Positions 1 to 13,200 of a DNA stretch of 64,000 bases are shown piece after piece. The DNA lies in assembly GCF_035582795.1 (NCBI RefSeq), contig NC_134374.1:26365798-26429797 (forward strand), read 5' to 3'. Positions within the stretch are counted from its first letter, which is position 1. Each line of letters starts with the position of its first letter. The notes under the pieces were generated by a model. That model was not told the DNA's origin, searched no databases, and worked only from the letters and a program-made list of their open reading frames with translations. A program made the position numbers and the translations under genes. This DNA comes from Mycteria americana. Lineage: Eukaryota; Chordata; Aves; Ciconiiformes; Ciconiidae.

Positions 1-3000
1 CTTTCGGGAATTTGCTGGCTAATGAAACGCTGCAATCAGTTTTATCAAACTTTTGTACAGCTTCACCCAAGGGAAATCACATAACTCAGCCAAGACACCA
101 GCAGCAAATTTCCCAGAAGGTTCCTTATAAAACAACAGTAAAACCTGCTATTTATTACATCCACAATTTGCAGTTTCACAGCGAACCCTCCAGCCTGCGG
201 GTCCCATTCATTCTAGGAAGAGAACAGCACCCATGAGGAAGCCGTTTCGGAGCTGCGCATCTGGAACGTTAACGAAGGCGTAAGAGTCATGACTGCAATA
301 CCCAGAGGTGGATCACCACCCGCTGGGCTTCTCAGGCTGGCGATTAGCAACGCCAAGGGATCCTGGCTGGTTCTTTCAGCCTAATTCACGAAACGCCTCC
401 AAGCTGAGGATGTCCAAAGGCTGCAGAGAAAAACCCAAGAGCCAGGAGCTGTTCTGACACCAGACTTGCAGCCAAATCTCTAGCCAGAGCGTGGATGGAG
501 AGGGAGGCGGTGGGAGGAGCGGGGGCTCACGAGGAAGGGCAGCCGTTGCGCTCGGAGGACAGCTTTGCTGCGGGACGGCCCTTGGCACTCCCCAGAAGCT
601 GCCTTGCTTTTGTGCCCATGGCTGCAGAAAGGGACAAACTCAAAATCAGCTCGCTGTAGGCTCTAGTCCTAGCCTAACCGGTTCGCTACCTCTTGGACCT
701 TGCACAAGTCAGGTATTTGTTCCTTAAGTAATTTTTGGGTATGAAAACAGACAACTGTATTTCTCCTGCCTGTCGGTTTATTTAGACGGCTAGCGTTTTT
801 ACTAATCGATATGCTTCCTCTCTAAGTTTCAGATGAGAGGAGGGATTGGGTAAATCTCCTGAAATGCAAGAAGGTAAGAGATCGTGGGAAGAACTTGTGC
901 CAAGAGTTATTGGTATCTTTGTTTTTCAGTTTCAGTCATACCTTGTAAAAATCAAATGAAACATTCCAGTAGCATCAAAACATCTTTGTAAACTGAAGGG
1001 ATAATTTCCATTTTCCGTTGTGAACACCTTTTGAAAGAGCGTTCATAGTTTTGACATAAATCTCCCTCAGCTTTTCAGAAATCAGAGCTGGAATGCCTGC
1101 TTCAGTTTTATTGAAGCAAAACCTTTCAGTCAGGAAACGTGCGTCAGCTTTTTTGTGAAGCAGAAAGAGATCACAAGTTACAAGCGTCACACACCTTGAG
1201 AAATGGAAAAGGGTCACGGCTGCTCGGCTTTACAGAGCTGCATGGGCAAGAGCGCAGCAAGACCTTCCTGCAGGACAGGAGATTCCCCACCAGCCACGGG
1301 GCTGGCGGAGGACGATGAGGACGCTCCTGTGTCTATACAACCGTTTTAATAAGATGTTGTGCGCTGGGCCAGTACAAAAATGTACGCACGTCCATGAGCA
1401 TCTGTACACAGATTTATAGACGTGATGTTGAACATCGAGGCCAAAGTGCAGATTAAATGAAACAACAGCTCCCTCCCCAAGAAGAATGATTTCTCTTGCA
1501 CTGAAAAAAGGAAGCAGAACGGAAGCTTTCTGGGGTCACCTGCCAGTTGTAACCTACTGAATTGTATACTCACAAAGTATTGACGAAAGAAGGTTGAAGA
1601 AGAATTCAGCTCAATGCACCTCCAACGAGTTCCTCTCGGCGAGCCGGAGCACTGCAGCGCTTTCAGTTAGATGCAGTCCAGCTAACGAGTCAGCTGGTTT
1701 AAAACCCACGGTGCTGTTACACTTCGGGGTTTTTTGGTGTTTAACAAATGGAGAGTCTGTAAATTGGACTAGTCGCAATCCTTATGCTCAGTCTTGTTCA
1801 ACAGGTTAGGTTTTGAACCTCCCCCCCCCCCAATCTAACTGTAAATCACTCGGCCCACTATCTCCCAACCATGGCGACAGCAGAGATCTGCAAAACGACC
1901 GATGGGTAAACACCAAACCAGGAGCGACTGAACCTGCGAGAGGAGGCCCCCACCAGTGGCCTCTGCCGCACGTCGCGTTTGCCTTAGGACCTTTCCGTAT
2001 TTTGCACTGACGAGCGGAGAAGGAACCTCCTCGCTGACGACGCGGAGCTCCTTCCCGCGGCACGGCACCTGCCCTTTTGGACACAGCCTCCAGCAAGAGG
2101 AGCCAGGGCAGGCAGGGACGCACCGTGCTCTCTTGGCATCCTGAGCTTTGCTTTCTCCTTCTTTGCTTCCCACAAAGCAAGACAGCCTGACCGAAAGCAG
2201 ATGGCTGTTCTTTGCTTACCTCTAAAGCGAAAGCTTTCATTTGAAGAAAATAACCCCTAAATATGAAAAGTAAGGATCTGAGAGGAAGGTCCTACAGCAG
2301 CGTTTTCTGTAAGCTCCTTACAGTGACTGATGCCAAAACTTCCCACTACATCAACATCCTTCTGTACACAAAGATAAGACATAATTTCTTTGTTATTCTT
2401 GATGACACTGAATAACAGAGAGAACTCTTCTCTCCTGCACCCGTCAGACACGCTGCCAGCAGCAGCAGCATCGCACCTCTTTAACTGTCCCTTACGCAGC
2501 AGCATCTTTGCCCGTACCTTCTCCCAATAGAGCGAATGACCTCCTTCCTCTTCCTCTAGGGCTCATCGGGGATAGGTGACTGTTTTATCTCTCCAGTCCT
2601 TCCCACGGTCTAAGAATGCAGAATGAAACCTGTCTTCCAAGAACACCAAAGGATACGAGGTTTATAAAGAATGCCTGCTGAGTAATAGATTTTCTTTCCC
2701 CAAAATAGGAGCGAATTAACAAAAAAATTGATTCCCAAGACAGGCTGTCTTTGAATTTTAACACCATAAATGCTAATTTCCAGTAACAGCTGTTTCATCA
2801 ATCACATGCCCAGTCCTGCTGTTCTCACATTGTCAGCATAGTCTGTGACTAAATTCATCAATTGTTTCCGAGACTAATGCTTTGGCAAGTTGGGTACCAA
2901 TAAGGCATACTGCCTTGTTCCTATATTCCATATTCCATATAGGAATAAGCTGGAGGCCGGCTTTTACTTCTACCCAGACCCATCCTCTGATTGTGGTCTT

Positions 3001-5769
3001 GCAGATCACCTCGCTTTGGCAGCTGTTGTGCTTGAATTCCTTTCCCCAGGCACTATATATGCACACAGCTCCGGACTTACAACGCTCCTGTAATTTGCTG
3101 TGCCAACAAAATCATAAGCGCTCTGAACAGCCCACATGGCGATTATGTATTACAAAACAAGCTGCGTGTTAAGCCACACATTTAATTCAGAACCAAAGAC
3201 TGCATTACACCTGAAAGACATGAAAATCCTTTTGCTGACAGTTACCAGTGTTAGTCTTTTGTATGGCGTGCCTCAGGTTAATTTGACAGTAACTTTTGTG
3301 TTTTGAGAAAAAAATCGAGGCAGCATTGTATACTTCCATGTGCACGTGCAAAAGGCACCCTGCTTTTGACTCGCGCATCTCTCTCATCCATAGCATGAGT
3401 GGGAGTATAAAGGAATGTCAGCTGAACGCCGGCCTGGCACCGACACGGAGCAAGGGCGCGATCGTCCGCCTGCTAAATGTAGTGGGGATTGTGCCCATTA
3501 CTGAGCAAGCTGACAGCACTACTAAGGTGATTTTCATCCCGGGCCTGCTGCAAGCATCCAGCTGCTGCCGTGCAAATGAGTAACTCAGCTTTGCAGTCAC
3601 CTAAGACAGCCTGGAAGAGTGTGGGTACCTCTAAACAGGTGAGTGATCATCTAGGTACATTTCTGAAGAGTCTATCACATCTAATTGGGGCCTAGGAAGG
3701 GTAATATTGGAACTGCAGACAAAAAGCACTACCTACAGTAATACAATAGGAAATAGTAGCTGCTTCTTATGTTTATCCCATACAAAACCTGAGAGACCAG
3801 TTCTTCTGCGAAGACAAACCTGTTCTGGACTCATACTGGCAGCGTGTATTAAAGTGGGGTGGGGTTTTCTGTGGAGGTTTTTTTAAGTTTCCTATAGCAA
3901 ACTATCTACAAGCATGTATACGTGTATTTCTATCCTTCTGTCCCTATAAGCAGAGCCATGCTAATGGATTACCTGAGCACTTCTAATCCTTTCCAGTGTG
4001 TATTATTGCAAGCCATTTATCTTGAACCACTACAGAACAGAGTTTTACCTTAGCTAGTTTATTTTGCACTAGCAAAAGAAGCAGGAGCACTCGCACGATC
4101 TACTGCCTCAGCTCAGCGTGGGAGCTATTGCCACCCCAGCGTCTCCCTGTGGAGCAGCAGCACCGAGACCCTGAGCCCGCCCACCCTGCCGTCTTCTTGA
4201 GAAGGTGACTCCTCGGTAGCCACACGTGCATCAGGGATAAGCACAACCAAGACACTGTAGGATGCTCAGATAGAAGGCTTGCTGCCAAAGCGAACACACA
4301 TTTGTTCGCAGGATCCAGCTCAGTCACCAGAACTGTGAAACATCTCTCCTCCTCCTCCTCGTACGCTCACCGGCTGGGAGAGCCAACTTCTGATTAGAGG
4401 CGGTTGTGAAGTTGCTGATAAACTGTTCTTCGTCACAGTTTGCTGCAACAGAAAGTTTCAGCAAAATTATCTGTTTTGTCCAAAGCTTTCCCTCGAGTTC
4501 TCTAGTCTGGGGTGGAATTGCTTATCAGAGGACACGGTCCCCTCCCAAACAGCCGCACAGCTGAGGCCTCCTCTAGGGCGTGGGCTCAGGAGCGTCCTAA
4601 CTACCAGCGCTGGAGAAGAGGCCTCTGCCACGGATGCTCCACTTGGCCCAAAAAACATTACATTGGAGGAATTTTGGCAGCCTGCTGTTCAAGAAATGCG
4701 TGCAAATGTGGAGACACAGCTCCAGTCCCTGTGCTGCCCTGCTTCGGAGCCAGCGCTGAAACCCAAGTCCGCTGTCATCCAGCTTAGTGCCCTGGCTACT
4801 GGCTGAAGAACTGAAGAAAGGGTGACTTCCCTCTTTCTGCTTTCTTGAAGAAACTAAATACATTTACAATAACTCCTTTGTCTCAGTGTGGGCTGAGAAC
4901 ATTTTTTTGATCTATTTTTTCACAAGCCAAGGGGTGGGGGGGAATTTTCCTGCTTGGTTCTTACTTCTGATGGCATAGCTTCTAAAATTCACCCAGGACT
5001 GGTGGGCTTGCAAACCTCTGGTTTGCAACAGCAGCTGAACCAGGGTTGACAACGAGCAAAGAGTACCCATGTTCAGAGCATTCAACAGCCCTCCAGCTCC
5101 TCACCAGGCTTAATGAAGTGTAATGAAAGGAAATTAATGAGCTCTGTCCCCATTGCCAAAGGAAAGGGCAGCTGGAAATATGCAGGGACCCAATATGAAT
5201 TGAACATGATTAAGTATGTTATAACTATTGTTCCGAATAAAATGGTGCTGTTATACCTAAATAGCCTACAGCAGTCCCTTGTCATTACAGCCATTTAGCT
5301 GGCTCTGCTTTAATTGCCTCTGAAAGCCACCCAGAAAGGATTTCTTTTACGCCCTTTCCAATGTAAAACCAGGGACAGAAATATGCAAGCACTAACCCGC
5401 ATCCATTTAGATAATGGGGATTCGGTGGGTGAGCCAGGAAGATCGGTATTTTATAGGGAACTGCTTGGTGCTTGACACGCAGGGCGATGCGGCTGTGAAG
5501 TGTGCGGGCACGGCTGCCCCAGCCCGGGGGTGGGCTACGGAGCTCTGGGGTTAGTCACGGGCTACACCAGCCACCCCCACGGCCTGGCTCCTGGCCGGCA
5601 GCTGTAGCGGAGAGAGCAGGCACCAGAGGGTGCCTGACCCCAACCCAAAGGCACCCCGGGGCCAGAGGGGAGGCACCGTGTCCCTGTCCCCTCCTGGCCC
5701 CAGGCAGGCTCCCCCCAGCACCCAGCTCCTCTCCCCATGGGGGCTATCATTAGCCACAGAGGGTTCAGT
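1..5769. other. Intergenic sequence downstream of HEPH
   Basis: No open frame here resembles a known protein or sits between good splice sites. There is a C-run near 1818-1831 and otherwise unique-looking, moderately GC-mixed sequence. It may include distal HEPH 3' UTR. I see no RNA gene or clear transposon. Confidence 0.5.
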
Positions 5770-7021
5770 AGACAGCAATGCTCCACGAGCATTTATTTGT
5801 CAGGACAGGCCTCTCCATCCCTAACACCTGCGATTCTGGGCTGTCTAAAAGGCAAGGGTCCCCCGAGTACAACCCCTGGTTACGGCAAGCATTCCCTCGT
5901 CTCGGGCCGCGCTACCTCACGCTCCAGGGACCGCAGCTTATTCGCTCCACACTGCTAAATTCCACCGGCACTTTAGCTTTCTCCTTCTTCACTGTTGCTG
6001 CATTTGCCTGCACAAAACTGCCACTGCACCACGATGGGGGAAGCGCTCCCTGACTTTTTCTGTCCCAAGCATAAGCTCCAGCTCACACAGGACTGAGTCT
6101 TTGGCTTGGCTCACAGCAGTAACACGGCAACAGCCCAACTCTGGAGATCACTTCGGTAAAATGTATTTGAAAGAAAGAGAGCAAACCACATCACAGAACA
6201 CCACAGCATCCTTGACCCTGCTGCACAAGGAGCTGCACGGGTGCTGAGGTACAGCCCTTCACGTGCTCAGACCGACAGAGCTGCGACGCAGGGAAGTCAC
6301 CAGGACGCTCTGCAGCGCTTGGAAAAGCTTCTTCTCCCAGCACAAGACACAGGACGCCCGATACCAAAGCACAGCGCCTGGGGTGCCAAGAGCAGAAGAT
6401 GGGTCGCAGCAAGGCGAATGGTGAGGCACAGCTGTGGTCACGGTCCTTGCTGGAGCTCTCACGCCATGACATGTACTGCCCTGAATTTGCATCTGCCCAA
6501 TTACTCATCAAAAAACAGCAATCCAAATCTAAATTAACATTTTCTCTTCTGTATTCTTAATTGATTCACAAAAATGAAAAGATTCTCTTCCCCCTTCAGA
6601 TTAATTACTTTAAAGGCTCACAGTTTCTTGGGAGACAATTCTCAACTCAGCTCTGGCAATGGAGCAAGACTGGAATCTGGCCTAAGCTAGTCTGCTGAGA
6701 AAGACCAAGAGGAGTTGTTCTGGAGAGAAGAAAATAGGGGAAATGTCTCCTCTCTTTCTTGAGGAAGAGAAGTACTTTAGAAGGACCTTTTTACTCTTGT
6801 TACTTGTCTTCAGTCAGTTCAAAGGGTCCTGGGATCTCTCCTGGACAGACTTTTTCTTTACAGAGTGCTGAGGAAGACAGATTAAGAGGTCAGGGCTCCA
6901 GCTTTTCCTCCTTAGCTTCTAGAATTACAGCGTACGATTGAAATGATGCCCCAAAATCTTTGCCGTGGACAGCAATCCAGCCTCTGCTCCAAGCACACAG
7001 CCCGAAGTTTGTACATGGCTT
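5770..7021 (-). other. HEPH: Probable HEPH 3' UTR
   Basis: There is no coding sequence after the HEPH stop. The nearest canonical AATAAA I found on the minus strand is at 5792-5797 (TTTATT on the plus strand), implying a UTR of about 1.25 kb. The end is inferred from this signal alone. Confidence 0.4.
5792..5797 (-). terminator. Candidate HEPH polyadenylation signal AATAAA
   Basis: A canonical hexamer on the minus strand about 1.2 kb past the HEPH stop. Other signals further down cannot be excluded. Confidence 0.35.
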
Positions 7022-7266
7022 TTATAGCCCCGAATTCTTTTGAGACATGAGTTTGAATCCGTCATCCAGGATGGACCTCCGATTGCGCCTTAACCTCTTT
7101 TGTCTCTCGAGATAGATGACCACTCCCAGGAGGAAGCAGGCGACCAGGAAGAGCACCATTCCTGCAATGGCTAGAGTGATGACTGTGGCCTCTATCTGCC
7201 CTTGAGCCAACTTAGCTCCAAAAAGCGTGATCTTCTGGGACTCGTCCTCATCCTCAGGTGGCAACT
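7022..7266 (-). CDS. HEPH: HEPH last coding exon, transmembrane helix and tail
   Basis: Encodes the acidic linker [10 protein letters not shown], a hydrophobic helix containing [19 protein letters not shown], and the basic tail [19 protein letters not shown], ending MSQKNSGL and TAA at 7022-7024. The tail closely resembles mammalian hephaestin and differs from secreted ceruloplasmin, which lacks a helix. Confidence 0.96.
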
Positions 7267-10200
7267 CTGAGGACAAACAAAAAGATAGTTCCAATGAGAG
7301 CCAGAAATAGCACAGCTGAAAGGTTCCGAGAAACATAAAAAAGGAGCAAAAGGAAGACCCAATGCAACCAAAGCAAGTCAAAGGAGACCCAGTTGCCATC
7401 CCGCTAACAGACCCTCATCCCTGAGGTGACACAGAAATTTGAGAACGAATGGTTCTTTCCCTAATCCACTCCACCCCAGGACACCTCCACGTCTCACAGC
7501 TATTCAGCCCAATCAGCTAGCCATTGCTCTCCCCACTCACGAGGGAGGTGACCTGAGGTTGTGTGGGGAGTCAGTGGCTGGGCTAGGAACAGAAGAATGG
7601 GGATGAGAACACGCGTCCGGAGTGGGGCTGCTGCAAGTTCCCCACCCTGCTCCAAGCTCCCCGTGCACATGGCTGTTCTCCTAACCACCACTTTTCAGAG
7701 TGCACTTGCTCAGTCATGCTGGTGGCGAGTTTCTTAAGATCTGAGCTCTCTTATGCTTCCACGCAGAGGCAGCAGCAACCTTTCGAGAAAAGTGGCTATT
7801 TGCACAGGTAACAACTGTTGATCAAGGTTTTTGCCTGGTGAGCATACACAGGCTGATGCCTGAGTATGGTACAAAAGCAAATTATTTAATATTGTCACTA
7901 CTGCTCTGATACATTTCCTACTCCTCTTCTTTACACCCATTTTGAGTGAGGAAAACATTGTTTGGAAATGACTGAAATATCAGTGGAGAAAGACTGAAGA
8001 GTTGTGGGTAGATGGCTGTATTTTCAGCCGGTCTGAGCTGGCTCTGAGATCATCTCAGCTGGATTTATTCACAGCAGCTGAAAAATGGAGTTGTGGAAAA
8101 AGATGAAAAATCAGGGAAATAAATCACCACCATAAACTATTCTGACTTTTACCCCAGAAAATTTTAAAGGGATCTTATCTACTACTCCCCTTCTCCCTGG
8201 TGCTGCTCAATGAAAGGTCTTCTCACATCTGTTCTTTAAAATACCGGACAGATCCAGGGCACATGCTTAGGCTCTTTTCTTGGGGGAAGAGCAGACCAGA
8301 AGGCAGATGCACTTGTTTGCATGCTGACTCAGTCCCTTCAGCTAATGTGAATGTGATAGTGAACGTGAAAATTCCCTAAACCACACAGTAATTCACAGTC
8401 CGAGAAGGGAGGACAACTAATCTAAGGCACCCCTCGGGTTTTGATTGAAAGGGATAAGAAAAATCATGTCCTTTGCAACACCCTCCTTTAAACCTCTGCC
8501 AGTTTCTAAGCTCGCACTCTCCTCTGAAGACAAATCCATGCATAGCAAGTACAACAGGATGCGGGGCCACTAAACTTTTTCACCTAACGTGGTCAAACAA
8601 GCGTAACGAGCCCAGCTCCCTTATTTTTATCAGAGGCCAGACCTTTGGAGGGCAGATAAACAACCTAGCCTGGAGCCCTCCCTGCTACCCATCGGCAGCC
8701 AGGCCTCAGCCTAACACGCTGGCCGGCCCGACAGAGGAGAGGCTGTAAGTGGTGTTCGTGCTCCTCCCTTCTCCTCGCACAGATCTAAGTCTCTGTACTG
8801 ACCAGAGACCTCCCTTCCTCCTCCGCCTCGCACACGGACGGTATTTAGCAGTGCAACATACGCCGTACCTGCACTGTAGTTTACGACTTCAAGCTCTGGC
8901 TCTGAAAGGAAACAAAGAGAGGGTGAGAAAGTGTTGGGCGGAAGAGGCAGAGAGTCCAGAACACGGCACGTCTGGCAAGGAGCAGATCCAGAGGCAGCAT
9001 GGTTTCCAGGGCCTGCAGGTTTTCTTTCCTCCTGTCAGTGTTTTCCCTCTCCGCATCACACCAAGAGTGTTCTTCTATTACCCGCTCCAAGGGCGGACCC
9101 ATCCCCGCCGCACAACCCTTTACGGCTTTTGAAAGAAAAGCACAGTCCAAGCCCCTGAGCCTGCGGTGGGCTGGCCCCGGCTGGCAGCATCGCTCGCTCA
9201 CCCCCAGCGGGACAGGGGAGGGAACCGGAGGGGCAAAGGCGAGAAAAAAAGAACTTGTGGGGTGAGATAAAGACAATTGAAGAAGCGAAGGGAAAAGAAA
9301 CAAAACCAAAAAAACCCAAGTGATGCAAAAGCAAACACTCGCTACCAGCAGACCGATGCCCAGCCAGGCCCTGAGCAATGGCTACTCCAGAAAAACTCCC
9401 CCCATTGTTATTGCTGAGCATGACGTCTTACGGCATGGAATATCCCTTGGTCAGTTCGGGTCAGCTGTCCCGGCTGTGTCCCTTCCCGGCCTCTTGCCCA
9501 CCCCACTGAGTGAGAAACAGAGCAGACCTCGACGCCCGTGCAAGCGCTGTTCGGCAACAGCTAAAACCCTGGTGTGTTGTCAACTCTGTTTTGGCAACAA
9601 ATCTGAAACACAGCACCCTATGGGCTGCTATGAAGAAAATTAACTCCATGGCAGCCAAACTCTGCGCAGAGTGTCACTCACCTTTGAGCACCTTCCCGTG
9701 TTTCCTGGTGAAACGAGAAGCCTCAGATGTGCACTTAGATTACAGGTAATGTTCTTAGTAAGAACAATTACTAGCTGATGGCTGAACATTGCTTCTCAGA
9801 CACAAGCTAAAATAAAACTCAAGAATAACGTAGGCAATGTAAACCCCCGAAACCAATTTGTTATTAATTCCAGCTGCAGGTATTACCATATTCAAATGGA
9901 ACATCTTAAATTAATGGTAGGTAAGTAGTTATGTGCTCAGTTAACTGGCTGTTTATGGTATGTAAAAGAGTTGTAAGTGTGATGCAAACACTCAGAATTT
10001 AGCGGCAGTAGTAGAAAGTGCTGTTAGATGTTTTACGGTGACAAGCAGTGATGCTCCCTACCTGATCTGGGCAAGACTGTGAAGAGTATCTCCATACCAG
10101 CATGAATATGATCAGACACATGACAGTGAAGCAGCCACGTCCCAGGGTTCCCCACCAACATCTCCACCATTTCAAAGGTCCCAGGGAACAGATCCACAAC

Positions 10201-13200
10201 ATCTGCTCTGTAGCTTTTGCCGTTCTGTCAAGGGGAAGGGAGGCTGTTAGCGCGCAGTGCTCCGAGCGTCTTTTCAGAAAGAAAATTCTGTCAGTGTCAC
10301 CGGAGACCACTTCAGTGCTACGGCTGTTTTTCAAAGCTCAAAAAAAGATTTCAAAGAGCAGCTCCAGGGCTGTAGCTGGGAAAGCAAACACAATCTGGTA
10401 ACGTCTACTCCTAAGAAGGGTTAAGCCAGGCATATCAGCACAATACAGAGAAGCTCCATGAGTCAGATTTGGATGTGTAAAGTCACACCCCTTTCCTAGT
10501 TGGGTGAAGCTGCTGTGAAGTCATTCAGGAAGTTCAAGTCCATCAGAGCCAAGCAAAAGTGCCAGTATCGGTGGTCAGTCTCTGCTTTATCATCAGCAGG
10601 CTATTCTTACCTTGTATATGAAGGTCTCAGCATGAAAATGGACTGTGTGGACATCAATCTCCTGACCCATTCCCAGCAGGTACCAGTTCACCCACTCTCC
10701 CTGGAACATGGTCAGCCCAGGCAAGTTCGCATAGAGCCTCCCATTGATGGCTGTGCAGTAAATAACACACAGAGAGAGCAGGAAAGGCTGTTATTGAAAT
10801 GGTAAAGATGCTGAACCATCTCAGGGGAAGAACATGCAGGGCAAGTTAGACGCTACGAAGCTCATATAGCAACCAGTGCATCAGCAGTTAGTGTCTTCCA
10901 TATGACAGTCCCCCAAAAGTTTGGCAGTCTCTCTCCAGCTCAACTACTTATCCACTCTGTTAACAGATAGGAAAAGTAAAGTGACTTGCATTCAAGGCCA
11001 TGCTGTAGCTCAGCTCAAATAAATCTCAAAAACTACCTCTTGCTGAAAACCTGCAGTCAGCCAGCAGAGATGGTTGTTTCTAGAAGTCAAGATGTGTAAA
11101 AATGGCCTTCTTAGCCCAATGGTAGGGAAATATGTATATATCTATATACACATAAATCTCTCAACAATTTACTCGCTGAAAAACAAAAATAGACATCCTG
11201 CCAACAGACAACCCTGTCATTCTACGAGTCTCATGCTAGCTGTACACATTACATGCTGATCACTTGTAAAATCGCCACGTGGCAGGACTTCATTTCATAA
11301 TTAGCACAGCAAGAAGGAATACTGCTCAGACTGCAAACGCAGGAAAGGGACCGAAACAGTGAGTGAGCTGAATGCCATGGCACGCCCATGGAAACTTTCA
11401 TGCTCAGATGACAACGGAGGGAATAAGACAGAAAGAGGCATGATCTGAGGGCAGGAACACCGGTGTTTTACTCCCAGATCTGCCATAGGCACTTTCTGTA
11501 GCCCAAAACAAGCATCCAACTTCAATGTGTTGGGTTTTGCTAGCTATGATGTTGGGTTAGCAATTATAACAACGGACAGGTATATTTGGAGATTCTTTAT
11601 ATCACCTGTACAAAACCAGTAGTCATGACACTACACACAACGCAACTCTTCACTATTCTTATCTCCACAACTGCAAGGGACTTGTTTTGCCGAGAATACT
11701 TTAGATAGATCCAGATATAATATGGAGAAAAACTATCATAAATAACATGTTAATTTAGAAAAACGTGTTCATCCTACTATGGTAGAAATAGCTTTTTGGT
11801 AATCAGCTAAAACAACTGAGCCATGTATTGCAGCCACGTAGCTCGGTCAATTAACATGAAATCTAACATATTCTAACAGTCCTGAGATGAACAGAATGAA
11901 GTTAGTCTGACATATTAATTTCACATTCGATTTTATTTCCTGTCCCAAGTCACTCAGACACAGAGATTAACCTCTCTGGCCCATATCTTCCTATTCCTCC
12001 TGACAGGGACAGCCATAACGATTAGCCTTCATTAGAGATCAAAGATTTGTGCTGTGTACGTGCTGCAATATTGAGAACAACAGACAGTTTAATTCTGTTC
12101 GTGCCACTGACAACAGAAAAGGATGAGGGCATTCACTAGGAGTCAGGCTCTTGGTTTTTGGGTGGCTGACTACTTATAGAGGTCGCAGAATCAGCATCAA
12201 CCTTGCATAGACAGTGACGGGTGCGCAGGTGCCTAACAGGCATTACCGTGCATTTTGTTGCTTTCCACGAATTTGTCGTCCAGCAGGTTGATCTCCTTGT
12301 GATTTCCCTTACTGAAACGTTCCACATTCTCCTCCAAGTACCAGGACTGATTTTCATCAAAAACCAGGAACAGCAGAGCAAACTCCCTCTTCACATCCTT
12401 CCTGATCCCATCAGACTGCAGTGCCCCTCTCCGGCAGATCTTCAGGGGCCCAATCAGACCGCTGTACATATCCTAATCAGCACGAAGGAGAAAAACCTCA
12501 GAGGTGTTCTTTCTCAAGGACCTTCTCACCCCCTCTTTTGTATGCAGTTCTGTCCCTCCAGCAACCATATTTTCTGTTCCCTGCATCACCCCACTTAAAA
12601 CAAATGGTGCTACTGTGCAAGTACTCTCATTGGTGAAAGTCAGCTACCAAAGCACAAGAACAGTGACTATACAGGCTCTTATGAATGCAAATCCAAGAGT
12701 CATAAATATGAATGGTATCAAAATATTCTCCACTCTGTGGCTGCAAAAACATCTGCAAACTGAGATAAACAGGCAGTGATCTCTAGGTTGAATATGATGG
12801 TTTACTGCAGGATCCTCCAGGTTGTTTCCCTGTGAGATCGGTGCTATGACAACTGATCCTAGCAATGCTCAAATCTTCCTGCTTTATCCATGGTGCCTAA
12901 TTTTGGACAATTTGTCTTTCTTGATTAGCCCTATGGCTCTCACTAATAGAAACCATGACTTACTGGGAGATGTTCTCATATCCTGGAAATAAGTGAAGGA
13001 AGGTTAGTGTCAAGGAGACAGGGGAATTGTTTTATGAAGGTTTGTGTTAGGAAAAAATAAGGACAAACATCACGACAAATCTGGAGGATTTCTTCTCCGA
13101 GGAGAACGCTGGACATGTCACCAGGTGGTTCTTCTACATCTCGGCTGGACCAATCTCTCCATTATGTTCAGCTCACATTGTTTTGTAGAGGGGGTGAAAA

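Noticed and set aside
1806-2240. 144-residue minus-strand frame downstream of HEPH
   Set aside because: No similarity to a known protein, no splice context, low-complexity stretches; likely chance.
9682-9704. Possible extra HEPH exon on the minus strand (GTGAGT donor, CACCAG acceptor)
   Set aside because: None of the acceptor choices gives a phase joining exon 18 to exon 19 or to the last exon. Without it the protein already has the expected length.
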